DNA from: Timema cristinae
Lineage: Eukaryota > Arthropoda > Insecta > Phasmatodea > Timematidae
Assembly: GCA_039000515.1 (NCBI GenBank)
Contig: JBCFYV010003508.1
Location: 51,630,095 to 51,694,094 of the forward strand
Direction: 5' to 3'
DNA length: 64,000 bases
Shown: positions 44,931-57,622 of the stretch, piece by piece
How the letters are laid out: each line of letters starts with the position of its first letter
Numbering within the stretch: the stretch's first letter is position 1
Position numbers and translations under genes: made by a program
Notes under the pieces: generated by a model
Database searches by the model: none
What the model was told of the DNA's origin: nothing
The model's input: only the letters and a program-made list of their open reading frames with translations

Positions 44931-45495
44931 AACATTTTATTGCCCAATTTTATCAAGTGTATAACTATAATTTATAAGTACTGATTCAATGATTTCATAT
45001 CATTACAGTTCACGAGTAATGAAGATCCAAACTTGGTATTTTACGTTTTTTGTGTTACATTGTTTGATAAAGTAATTCATTTATGGGGCCTGAAATGTCA
45101 ATCTATAACTAGTGAAATTATCAAATGAGGTATATCAGCGACTATGTAAACTATATTTATAATATATTAATAAATTTAATTAATTATATAATATTCCAAA
45201 TTATAATATCAATATTTACTAATTTGATTAATATTAATTATTTGTTAATATAATTATTTTATAATACATATTAACAATAATGATGTTAATATTATAAACT
45301 TATTTCATTCTGTTCACCTCATGAATGTCTAGTTATACTAGATTTCAGCCATATTACTTGACCATAACATTGGAACACAAGAAACGTAAAATAGTTTGGC
45401 CCTTATAACTCGCGAGTTGTAATGATTTGAAATAATTGAATCAGTACTTATAGATTATAGTTACTCAATTATTAAAATTATATAGTAAAATTTTG
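44930..45495. repeat. Large diverged palindrome (fold-back)
   Basis: The left arm (about 44930-45140) and right arm (about 45310-45495) are inverted copies. The best block is aactataatttataagtact with gattcaatgatttcatatca on the left, against the reverse complement of 45428-45472 on the right, with only a few mismatches in 45 bp. The arms are separated by a very AT-rich loop. Probably a decayed fold-back or MITE-type element. Confidence 0.75.
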
Positions 45496-48127
45496 TTAGT
45501 GATATATTTTGGAGTACAGTTTGCAGATTGTTCAATAATATATAAAACTTTCAACAATACTTATATTCACATTATATAAAAGAGTAGGTTTAATTATTAT
45601 GCCAATAACAAATTGATTTTTTCATTTTTATTATCTTAGTAAAATAATATTTTAAATAAAAAGAAACAATGATATAATATTATTTTGATTGTTGAAACCA
45701 AAATGATAGAATCATCTTCAATGCCTTGTGTGGTAGATATAGTGTATTTAGTAGTGTATTTAGTTGGAGGGACACTCCAACAATGAGACCATTGAAGCTG
45801 GTAACCTTCTTACCCTCATTGTTGGGGCCCCTCACTAGAAATGCATTGTTGCAATATACCATGTCTATGTTTTCTTTTGTTTCAGGATTTTTTTTTATTA
45901 TTCAATATTGTTACATGTTTTCTCCTGTTTCAGTTTTTTTTAATTATTCAATATTGTTTCTTGACTTAATTGTGTATGCGCCTGTTTTTTAGCTATAAAT
46001 ATCAGTGTCCCCCCCTTCTTTTAACATGTTAGGCAGGATTAGGTTAAGTCACACTGTTGTTTTATAGCTAAAAAGATGGTGCGAATATTTTATTGAGTTT
46101 TACCTATTTTTAAACACGTGAATACCATTCTAAACAAACTAAATCATCAACTTCAAATCGAAGGTTCGTTTCGTTTGTGGACGGATGTGTTTACAGCGTG
46201 TTTACGAATAGTTTACTCAATGAATAAGTGTTTTTATTGTTTTTTTTATTTATTATGTTTTTTGCAAATTCTCATTGTTGCATGTGGCACGTTTGCATGT
46301 TAATTTGTTAACACTGATGGAAGAGATACTACCCCGGGCTGCCCCTTTTACCTTATTAACTTTATTAAAATATATAATAAAAATATCTTTAAACCTATTT
46401 AGAGATTGTAAAGTACAATATAATACATTTAATTTTACAGAATTTCATTGGTAGTTTGGTAATTTAATTTTTTTCATATAATTTGATGGTATTAATTACT
46501 TATTTTCCTTTAATTAAAATATTCTTTTTTAATATGATAGTCATAATTTGTAACTATTCCTTCATTTGTAAAATATTACTTCTGAATCGTTTTATAATCA
46601 CAAGTATACTACCATTTTCTCAAATTAATTAGCACACATTAGGTTAGTACGCTCACGTACTAATTAAGCTGATGTGTTAGGAATAAGAAAGGCATAAATT
46701 TAGAGCAAGGGTGTTCACATTTGCGAGAAGAGATAATGGAAAAGTTTAGTAGAAAACCACCCTCAGTACACATTTTATTGATTTTTAAAAAGTTTGTAAT
46801 GTAAATTAACCCCATTAAACCATCACGGGCAGCTCCGGGATTTGAACCAGGTAAGACAGTTTTATTATGTAGTAGATTCCTGCAGGCGCAAGATATTATT
46901 TGACAAGTGTATTGTTTAAAATGTTGTTTTGAGTCCAAAACTTGTAAGTTGTGGACTCAAAAAAAGTTCACTTAAAAAAAAAAAATGCCACGAGACAATC
47001 GTAAAGTTTCGTGGGGCAACATTTTCAAAAATCTGATTTTTATCTAAGCCCTTATAAACTAAAGTATTGTTTACTATTGATTTTCAATTATGGCTCTAAC
47101 AAAATATTTTTGTTTATTTATAAAAGAGACCAGTTTACTTATAACTAATTTTTTTAATATTATATTATTATTAAAAAAAATGATGTTGTTCAAAATGAAT
47201 ACCTGTCTAGTATTTCACATCATCTTTAAATAAAATAGTATTAATGTTTCATTTCGAATAAAAAGTCAAAAACTGCAATATAAATTAATAATCTTGAGGC
47301 CAAAACTTTCATAATTTCTATGTATGATCAAGTAAAAATAAGCCAACAAATAAAAATGTCCAACATGCAATGGGCGGTGAGTATTAATTCCCGAAATACA
47401 TCAGATATCGTTTGTTTCTGGGACACTCGTCAAAGAGGTATTATTTGTAACTTCACAATTGATTTACAATCCTAGCAAAAGGGGTGGAATATATTCCGTT
47501 GCCTCGGTTTGATTTGGGATACATCAAATACAGGTACTTTACTCTAAAATAATCAATTATAAATTACTGTTTATTAATTTTGATCAAAGTCAGAGGTGTC
47601 CAGAAAACAACATATGATGGTATTAAATTTAAAACTAGCCCATTTGATGTTTCTGGGTGTTTATAAAAAGAATGTAGGCTCAAATATTTAGTGTTCTACA
47701 CAAATAAAGAATGGAGGAAAAATTTAAAGACTTAAATACGCCGATAAGGACACCAAGCTGTTGTTTAAGCATTTTTACTCTTGACATAAAGTATAAAGTG
47801 ATCGATAACGTGGCCGAAATGGCCTCGGGATTGAATTAACTGATAGTAAATATATAAACTACCACCACTTAGAGCCTAAACTAAAACACAACGGTAGATA
47901 TTAATTTATGCAATCCAAAATGTATCAATCCAGAAAGTAGAACTGGAAACTAAATAAATAGATTTATTATAAAATAATTAATTTTCACTATAACACTTTA
48001 AAAAAAAGTCCGAAAAGATTATATTTAAACCCAACAATTAGTTATTTGTATACTAATACTAACGTTAGAACAGAATGGAAAGTTTAATAAAATGTAGAAA
48101 AACAAGATAATTCTATATTATAGTTTA
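45496..48127. other. Non-coding stretch
   Basis: AT-rich with one SINE fragment (46.64 kb). At 45.88-45.96 kb an imperfect ~50-bp duplication (gtttcag, T-run, attattcaatattgtt) occurs. No gene recognised. Confidence 0.55.
46636..46770 (-). mobile_element. SINE-B fragment
   Basis: 'gtgttcacatttgcgagaag' and 'aaaaccaccctcagtacaca' match the family body; the inverted 3' end is worn and the head is missing. Confidence 0.55.
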
Positions 48128-51100
48128 AAATAGTAAGGGGTGAACAAGATACAACTATTGTATTATAATTTAAGGAAGAGTAGGGTGAACGAGATACAAC
48201 TATTGTATTATAATTTAAGGAAGAGTAGGGTGAACGAGAAACAACTATTGTATTATAATGAGGGATAGTGTAGGTTGAACGAGATACAACTATTGTATTA
48301 TAATTTAAAGCAGTGTAGGTTGAACGAGAAACAACTATTGTATTATAATGAGGGATAGTGTAGGTTGAGCAAAATACTACTATTGTATTTTAACGAGGGA
48401 TAGTGTAGGTTGAACAAGATACAACTATTGTATTATAATGAGGGATAGTGTAGGTTGAGCGAAATACTACTATTGTATTTTAACGAGGGATAGTGTAGGT
48501 TGAACGAGATACAACTATTGTATTATAATTTAAAGCAGTGTAGGTTGAACGAGATACAACTATTGTATTATAATGAGGGATAGTGTAGGTTGAATGAGAT
48601 ACAGCTATTGTATTATAATGAGGGATAGTGTAGGTTGAACGAGATACAACTATTGTATTATAATGAGGGATAGTGTAGGTTGAATGAGATACAGCTATTG
48701 TATTATAATGAGGGATAGTGTAGGTTGAACGAGATACAACTATTGTATTATAATTTAAAGCAGTGTAGGGTGAACGAGAAACAACTATTGTATTATAATG
48801 AGGGATAGTGTAGGTTGAGCAAAATACTACTATTGTATTTTAACGAGGGATAGTGTAGGTTGAACAAGATACAACTATTGTATTATAATTTAAAGCAGTG
48901 TAGGTTGAACGAGATACAACTATTGTATTATAATGAGGGATAGTGTAGGTTGAACGAGATACAACTATTGTATTATAATGAGGGATAGTGTAGGTTGAAC
49001 GAGATACAACTATTGTATTATACTTTAAGGCTTTGTAGGGTGAACGAGATACAACTATTGTATTATAATGAGGGATAGTGTAGTTCGAATGAGATACAGC
49101 TATTGTATTATAATGAGGGATAGTGTAAGTTGAACGAGATACAACTATTGTATTATAATTTAAGGCAGTGTAGGGTGAACGAGATACTACTATTGCATTA
49201 TAATTTAAGGCAATGTAGGTTGAATGAGATACAACTATTGTATTATAATTTAAGGAAGAGTAGGGTGAACGAGATACAACTATTGTATTATAATTTAAGG
49301 CAGTGTAGGGTGAACGAGATACAACTATTGTATTATAATGAGGGATAGTGTAGGTTGAATGAGATACAGCTATTGTATTATAATGAGGGATAGTGTAGGT
49401 TGAACGAGATACAACTATTGTATTATAATTTAAAGCAGTGTAGGGTGAACGAGATACAACTATTGTATTATAATTTAAAGCAGTGTAGGGTGATCGAGAA
49501 ACAACTATTGTATTATAATGAGGGATAGTGTAGGTTGAGCGTTATACTACTATTGTATTTTAACGAGAGATAGTGTAGGTTGAACGAGTTACAACTATTG
49601 TATTATAATTTAAAGCAGTGTAGGTTGAACGAGATACAACTATTGTATTATAATGAGGGATAGTGTAGGTTGAACGAGATACAACTATTGTATTATAATT
49701 TAAGGCTGTGTAGGGTGAACGAAATACAACTATTGTATTATAATGAGGGATAGTGTAGGTCGAATGAGATACAGCTATTGTATTATAATGAGGGATAGTG
49801 TAGGTTGAACGAGATACAACTATTGTATTATAATTTAAAGCAGTGTAGGATGAACGAGAAACAACTATTGTATTATAATGAGGGATAGTGTAGGTTGAGC
49901 GAAATACTACTATTGTATTTTAACGAGGGATAGTGTAGGTTGAACGAGATACAACTATTGTATTATAATTTAAAGCAGTGTAGGTTGAACGAGATACAAA
50001 TATTGTATTATAATGAGGGATAGTGTAGGTTGAATGGGATACAGCTATTGTATTATACTTTAAGGCATTGTAGGGTGAACGCGATACAACTATTGTATTA
50101 TAATTTAAGGCAGTGTAGGTTGAACGAGAAACAACTATTGTATTATAATGAGGGATAGTGTAGGTTGACGGATACAACTATGTATTATAATTAAGAAAGT
50201 AGGGTGAACCAGATACAACTATTGTATTATAATTAGGAAGGTAGGTTGAACGAGATACAACTATTGTATTATATAGGATAGTGTAGGTGAACGGATACAA
50301 CTATTGTATTAAATTTAAGGAGAGTAGGGTGAACGAGATACACTATTGTATTATAATGAGGATAGTGTAGGTCGAACGAGATACATATATTGTATTATAA
50401 TAGAAAGTGTAGGTTGAACGAGATAACAATTGTATTATATTTAAGCTTGTAGGTTTAACGAGAACAACTATTGTATTATAATGAGGGATTGTAGTGTGAC
50501 GAGATACACTATTGTATTACTTTAAGGCTTGTAGGTGAACGAGATACAACTATTGTATTATAATTAAGGCAGTGTAGGTTGAACAGATACAACTATTGTA
50601 TTATAATGAGGGATAGTGTAGGTTGAACGAGATACAACTATTTATTAATTTAAAAAGTGAGGTGAACGAGATACAACTATTGTATTATAATTTAAGGAAG
50701 AGTAGGTGAACGAGATACAACTATTGTATTATAATTTAAGAAGAGTAGGTTGAACGAGATACAACTATTGTATTATAATTAAGGATAGTGAGGTGAACGA
50801 GATACAACTATTGTATTATAATGATTATAAGATGTAGGTGTAACGAGATACATATATTGTATTATAATAATGAATATGTAGGTTGTCGAGATACATATTG
50901 TATTATAATAGATGTAGTTGAAGAGATAAACATTTATTATACTAAGGCTTTGTAGGTGAACGAGATACAACTATTGTATTATAATGAGGATAGTGTAGGT
51001 TGAACGAGATACAACAATTTTATTATACTTTAAGGCTTTGTAGGGTGAACGAGATACAACTATTGTATTATACTTTAAGGCAGTGTATGGTGAACGAGAT

Positions 51101-51262
51101 ACAACTATTGTATTATAATGAGGTAGTGTAGGTTGAACGAGATACAACAATTGTATTATACATTAATACACTTTGTAGTGTGAACGAGATACAACTATTG
51201 TATTTTAATGAGGGATAGTGTAGGTTGAACGAGATACAACTATTGTATTATATTGTGATAGT
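48128..51262. repeat. 45-bp satellite array (about 70 copies)
   Basis: The unit is aacgagatacaactattgta, ttataatgagggatagtgta, ggttg (45 bp). Two main variants alternate: one with 'gagggatagtg' and one with 'tttaaagcagtg'; a third has 'gcgaaatactac'. Every unit contains the dyad ATACAACTATTGTAT. Short frames of the type NEIQLLYYN come from the unit being 15 codons long. Between about 50160 and 50960 the units carry many single-base deletions not seen elsewhere. Confidence 0.95.
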
Positions 51263-51299
51263 AGTTTACGTCGAATTAAGACCAATATGTTACTAATTA

Positions 51300-54200
51300 T
51301 AAATCTATGTGTGACTAACATTATTTCTTTCATTATAGACTAATATACAACCATTGTTATTAACCTGTGCACTAAATTAGTTGCTTTCAGATATATGACA
51401 AATATACAACCATTGTAATTAGACCTTGTGACTAATATTAGTTTATTTCAGATATAGACTAATATACAACCGTTGTAATTACACCTGTTGTGACTAATAT
51501 TAGTTTATTTCAGATATAGACTAATATACAACCATTGTACATTACACCTTTGTGACTAATATTAGTTTCTTTCAGATTTTGACTAATACACACTATTGTA
51601 CATTACACCTGTGTGACCTACATTAGTTTCTTTCAGATATAGACTAATATACAACCGTTGTAATTACACCTGTGTGACTAATATTAGTTTCTTTCAGATG
51701 TTGACTAATATACACTATTGTACATTACACCTGTGTGACTACATTAGTTTCTTTCAGATATAGACTAATATACAACCGTTGTAATTACACCTTTGTGACT
51801 AATATTAGTTTCTTTCAGATATAGACTAATATACAACCATTGTACATTACACCTGTGTGACTAATATTAGTTTCTTTCAGATGTTGACTAATATACACTA
51901 TTGTACATTACACCTGTGTGACCTACATTAGTTTCTTTCAGATATAGACTAATATACAAACATTGTAATTACACCTGTGCCACTTAAATTAGTTGCTTTC
52001 AGATATATGACAAATATACAACCATTGTAATTACACCTTTGTGACTAATATTAGTTTCTTTCAGATATAGACTAATTCTACAACATTGTACATTACACCT
52101 GTGTGACTATATTAGTTTCTTTCAAATGTTGACTAATACACCTATTGTAATTACACCTGTGTGACTACATTAGTTTCTTTCAGATTAGACTAATATACAA
52201 CGTTGTAATTACACCTGTGTGACTAATATTAGTTTCTTTCAGATGTTGACTATTATACACTATTGTACATTACACCTTGTGTGACCTACATTAGTTTCTT
52301 TCAGATATAGACTAATATACAACCGTTGTAATTACACCTTTGTGACTAATATTAGTTTCTTTCAGATTAGACTAATATACAACCATTGTACATTACACCT
52401 GTGTGACTAATTTAGTTTCTTTCAGATGTTGACTAATATACACTATTGTACATTACACCTGTGACCTTACATTAGTTTCTTCAGTTATAGACTAATATAC
52501 AAACATTGTAATTACACCTGTGCCACTTAAATTAGTTTGCTTTCAGATATATGACAAATTATACAACCATTGTAATTACACCTTTTGACTAATATTAGTT
52601 TCTTTCAATATGACTAATTCTACAACCATTGCACATTACACCTGTGTGACTATATTAGTTTCTTTCATATGTTGACTAATATACATATTGTACATTACAC
52701 CTGTGTAACCTACATTAGTTTCTTTCAGATATAGACTAATATACAACCGTTGTAATTACACCTTTGTGACTAATATTAGTTTCTTTCAGATATAGACTAA
52801 TATACAACCGTTGTAATTAAACCTTTGTGACTATATTAGTTTCTTTCAGATATATGACTAATATACAACCATTGTACATTACACCTGTGTGACTAATATT
52901 AGTTTTTTTCAGATTTGACTAATATACACTATTGTACATTACCCTGTGTGACCTACATTAGTTTCTTTCAGATATAGACTAATATACAACCCGGTTAATT
53001 ACACCTTTGTGACTAATATTAGTTTCTTTCAGATATAGACTAATTCTACAACCATTGTAATTACACCTGTGTAACTAATATTAGTTTTTTTCAGATGTTG
53101 ACTAATATACACTATTGTACATTACACCTGTGTGACCTACATTAGTTTCTTTCAGCTATAAACTAATATACAACCATTGTACATTACACCTGTGTGACTA
53201 ATATTAGTTTCTTTCAGATATAGACTAATATACAACCGTTTTAATTACACCTTTGTGACTAATATTAGTTTCTTTCAGATATGACTAATATACAACCGTT
53301 GTAATTAAACCTTTGTGACTAATATTAGTTTCTTTCAGATATAGATTAATATACAACCATTGTACATTACACCTGTGTGACTAATATTAGTTTCTTTCAG
53401 ATGTTGACTAATATACACTATTGTAATTACTCCTGTGTGACCTACATTAGTTTCTTTCAGATATAGACTAATATACAACCGTTGTAATTACACCTGTGTG
53501 ACCTACATTAGTTTCTTTCAGATATAGACTAATATACAAACATTGTAATTACACCTGTGCCACTTAAATTAGTTGCTTTCAGATATATGACAAATATACA
53601 ACCATTGTAATTACACCTTTGTGACTAATATTAGTTTCTTTCAGATATAGACTAATTCTACAACCATTGTACATTACACCTGTGTGACTAATATTAGTTT
53701 CTTTCAAATGTTGACTAATACACACTATTGTACATTACACCTGTGTGACCTACATTAGTTTCTTTCAGATATAGACTAATATACAACCGTTTTAATTACA
53801 CCTTTGTGACTAATATTAGTTTCTTTCAGATATAGACTAATATACAACCGTTGTAATTAAACCTTTGTGACTAATATTAGTTTCTTTCAGATATAGATTA
53901 ATATACAACCATTGTACATTACACCTGTGTGACTAATATTAGTTTCTTTCAGATGTTGACTAATATACACTATTGTACATTACTCCTGTGTGACCTACAT
54001 TAGTTTCTTTCAGATATAGACTAATATACAACCGTTGTAATTACACCTTTGTGACTAATATTAGTTTCTTTCAGATATAGACTAATTCTACAACCTTTGT
54101 ACATTACACCTGTGTGACTAATATTAGTTTCTTTCAGATATAGACTAATATACAACCGTTGTACATTACACCTGTGGGACTAATATTAGTTTCTTTCAGA

Positions 54201-54445
54201 TATAGACTAATATACAACAAATTTAATTACACTTGTGTGACTTAAACTAGCTGCCTTCAGAATAATATACAACTATTGTAATTACACTTGTGTGACTAAT
54301 ATTAGTTTTTTTCAGATGTAGACTAATTTACGATCATTGTACATTACACCTGTGTGACTAATATTGGTTTTTTCATATATGGACTAATATACAACCATTG
54401 TAATTACACCTCTGACGAACATTAGTGTCTTTCATATAGAGACTA
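51300..54445. repeat. ~60-bp satellite array (about 50 copies)
   Basis: The unit, 59-62 bp, runs atatacaaccattgtacatt, acacctgtgtgactaatatt, agtttctttcagatatagac, ta. Variants have 'gatgttgactaatatacact' or 'ctacattag'. Blocks of about nine units recur: the rare 'ccgttttaattac' appears at 53236 and 53787, 551 bp apart, with matching neighbours. The array decays at its right edge near 54.4 kb. Confidence 0.94.
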
Positions 54446-55437
54446 ATTTTCTTCCAATTTTAGGAAAAAAATAGTTTTTTCATTTTAATTGCTTAATCTA
54501 ATGGCGTTCTTGGCGCTTTTCTAAAACGTGGTAATGGTTTATTCTAGTGATATATATATTAATTGTTATATATTTAATTGCTACCTAATATTTCGTTGAA
54601 GGGTGCTTAATTTATTTAAATTTGTTTGACATAGTGAATTAATAATTTCGTATATTTATTTTTAATTACTTTAATTGTTCTATCCAAAACCATTTGTAAT
54701 TTAAATTATATTTTTTGTATATTTAAATATTTGTTATAAAAATCTTACTATCAATTCTAATCTTATGTTTTTCTTATTTTTTCAACATAATACAGAATTT
54801 AAGTTTGTTGGCTTTTATTATTGTGTTATAATGTTTTATTTTAATGTTCATATTTTTGGTTCTAATTTTAATTTTGTATATTATTTGTAACTGTGTGTTT
54901 TATTTGTTGACATTTTCTTTTAATGTGTGAGATTAATAATATTGTTTTTATTATGTGTTCTTGTGTTGTTTTGATTATTATTGTTATTCAACATTGAATT
55001 TATTTCTGCAATTATTTGTTTTCTTAATTGCAAGAGAATTCTAACTCTACTTTTGAAAATAGCATATATTAATATTGTATCATTTAATGACATGTTTTAT
55101 TTATTTTTAACTTCATCCTATTATGTTGATATTTTTCTAGAAAAGTATAAACTTATGTATTTCCCTAAATTTACCAAATCCATTCAATGTTTTAATTTAG
55201 GTTGCATGCTTATTTTTTTTACCGGTGAAGTGGATAAAATAAATCTCAATCCCACTATTTCTGTCTTAATACAATTCTGTGTTTTGTTAAAGACTTTTAT
55301 ATTGTTGTTAGCTCTTATTAATTTTCCACGCCACTAATGTCCTAACAAGGTCGAGTCTACTACATCTTTTCTTTTCAGACTTGCATAGGTCATAATGTTG
55401 GTTAATTAGCATGCTTACATAGTGTTACTTAAGTAGT
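54446..55437. other. Non-coding, very AT-rich stretch
   Basis: T-rich on the plus strand. The 118-codon frame at 54981-55337 is hydrophobic by base composition, lacks an ATG start and is not recognised. I see no other feature. Confidence 0.6.
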
Positions 55438-56100
55438 ATGCTGGGTAGTATGCATGGGTAGTATGCATGGGTAGTATGCATGGGTAGTACGCATGGAGTA
55501 CGCTGGTAGTATTATTTAATTAGAATGCGCGCGAAATTATGTGATGCATCACCGAGAAAATCTAGTTCTTTGAGATAGTTTTCTCGTAGGTTAAGAAAAA
55601 TAATAAAAAAGTGGGGCTTTCAAGGTGCACGAAAGTGCCCAAGTGTGGTTTAACAGTTTTAAAGTAAAAACTATCAAGTCATATTTGGACAATACATATG
55701 TTTGGGTTACAGCAATTTTATCGAAATTAGCCAAGTTAAAGCATTCATAGTGTTATTTGAAGTAGTTATTTGAGTTAGCACGTAGTGTTATTTGAGTAGG
55801 TATGCACACGTAGTGTTATTTGATTAGTATGCATACGTAGTGTTATTTGAGTAGTATGCACACGTAGTGTTATTTGAGTAGTATGCGCGCAAAATGTTAT
55901 GTGATGCATCACCGAGAAAATTTTAGTTCTTTGAGATAGAGTTCTTGTAAGTTAAGAAAAAATAAATAAAAAAGGGGCTTTCAAGGTGCACGAAAGTGCC
56001 CAAGTGTGGTTTATACAGTTTTAAAGTAAAAACTATCAAGTCATATTTGGACAATACATATGTTTGGGTTACAGCAATTTTATCGAAATTAGCCGAGTTT
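55438..56100. repeat. 360-bp tandem duplication with inner minisatellites
   Basis: gtgatgcatcaccgagaaaa occurs at 55541 and 55901, and about 200 bp after it is nearly identical in both copies (ggctttcaaggtgcacgaaa, then gtcatatttggacaatacat). Each copy is preceded by its own short repeat: gtagtatgcatgg (55438-55510) in the first, 'cacgtagtgttatttgagta' (55750-55880) in the second. Confidence 0.9.
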
Positions 56101-56144
56101 AGAATATTTTATAAAACACTATTTTAACTTTGATAGTAATGATG

Positions 56145-56422
56145 GATTAAATAGTCAATCGGATGACTTCTGTGCTGGGGGTCCGACGTTCAATCCTTGG
56201 TCCTGCCATAGATTTATCTGATTGCCAAACCCTTCCTTCACCTCTGACAAGATGTGTATTAATCTCAACTTTTGAATATGTGGAATGCCAGGCCTCCACC
56301 GTGGTTCGGATTCCACGTTAAACTGTAGTTCCTCCATTTCATCTCACAATCACCCTACCATTACACATTAGCGTGAGTGCGTATAACCTGAACGGGTAGT
56401 AAGACGTGGTGCTAATAATAAT
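56145..56422 (+). mobile_element. tRNA-derived SINE, family A
   Basis: 'gacttctgtgctgggggtcc', B box 'gacgttcaatcc', 'cttccttcacctctgacaag', 'ccaccgtggttcggattcca' and the tail 'acgggtagtaagacgtgg' with 'tgctaataataat'. The A-box end is lost. Confidence 0.85.
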
Positions 56423-56477
56423 CAAGCTATTATATTTGATAATTACGGTTATAGCCTAACGTAAATATTATATCCCT

Positions 56478-56773
56478 AAAATTGAAAAATGACATCTGGA
56501 CACTCGAATCGAACCCGGGACCTTGGGCTTAGAACTCCAATGTTCTAAACCACTGATATATCCAGGAGTCGACCTGTGTCCGGGGTAATCCTTCACTCAT
56601 ATTTTAAGACAGTCTGTGATGGACGTGTGGAACTCGTCTTCCTCAAAACTTGAGTAAGGAATGACCTTGGGGTGCGGAACGACTCTTGGACAGCTCAGTA
56701 GTTAGATCATTGGCGTACTAATCCAAAGGTCCCGGATTCGATTCCGTGTCCAGGTAGTGATTTTTCAAATTAA
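56478..56773. mobile_element. Fold-back element with tRNA-like arms
   Basis: A ~296-bp near-palindrome. The left arm (56478-56620) on the minus strand reads tRNA-like: atatcagtggtttagaacat (A box), then ggtcccgggttcgattcgag (B box) and tgtccag. The right arm (56640-56773) on the plus strand reads cagctcagtagttagatcat, ggtcccggattcgattccgt and gtccagg. The outer ends attgaaaaatgac and the inverse of gtgatttttcaaat also match, and the similarity runs almost to the centre (ttcactca / gagtaagga). Each arm has an internal RNA polymerase III promoter pointing outward. Two head-to-head SINEs are an alternative, but near-symmetry over the whole length favours one element. Confidence 0.7.
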
Positions 56774-57090
56774 AGATAAATTTAAAATTAATTCTATTAA
56801 AAAGTATTGTATTTAAAGCTAAATAATAACAAAATATGTAGAAATGACGCGTTATAATTAGACATAGGGAATTTTACAACTTAGAAGAGGATTTATGTGG
56901 TTTACAGGTTTTATCCCTGTAACTAGGCTATTTTTCTGATCTACAAGAACTGTTATCTTTTGGATTTTCTGAGGATGGCGTGATTTTTGTCATCATCTTA
57001 AGGTCCCAAAGAACTCGGGTAATGTGGCCACAAGCCGGTCCCAAGCCCGGTTGAGAAACACAGAGGGAATGTGTGTATTGTTGTAACTAC
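56774..57090. other. Non-coding spacer before LINE copy 2
   Basis: No gene recognised; ends at the LINE 5' boundary near 57.09 kb. Confidence 0.55.
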
Positions 57091-57622
57091 AGTTTGAATC
57101 CCCCTGCGGGACGGGGTTTAGAATAGTCCCGCAGTAACCCCTGCTTGTCGTAAGAGGCGACTAAAAGGGGAGGCATCTGTGCAGGATGTACCTCGTGTGG
57201 GACAACCCTATCCTACATCTTTCCTTTCACTTGCTTTTTTTCCCCTCTTTTCCTTCTCTTTCTTTTTTCCTTCTACCGCCTTCTCTTTCCTTACTTCTTC
57301 CTTCCTTCTTTCTTCCCTTCCCCTGTCGTTAAATCCTGCACAGAGACCTTTGGCCCATCTGTTGACGACCTTGGCATCTAACACGGCTCTCCTCGGGTTA
57401 ATATTGGATACCACCGCTTTGAGCTCCTGAGTGAAAGTGCGCCGGTTGTAATATCTTGGTAGAAGGGCCTTAGGGATGACAACCGGGTACCCTACCTTGA
57501 GAAAAGACCGGTTGCGTTCATGAGGGTTCCGGACGTATAATTAGCACTTTCCTGCATACACTTGCTGCGGTGATCTCTCTTCCGGCGATGCTCCATATGA
57601 AGGTTGTCATGTCTAGCGTCGT

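Noticed and set aside
49130..50177. Frames of NEIQLLYYN or YNTIVVSRST type
   Set aside because: Translation of the 45-bp satellite (15 codons per unit).
48128..54445. CRISPR array
   Set aside because: Units are contiguous tandem repeats with no unique spacers, in a eukaryotic genome.
54981..55337. 118-codon hydrophobic frame
   Set aside because: Begins without ATG in T-rich DNA; hydrophobic because TTT/TTA/ATT codons dominate; no family likeness.
56500..56765. Two functional tRNA genes
   Set aside because: A and B boxes are present, but acceptor and anticodon stems do not pair well, and both sit in mirror-image arms of one repeat.
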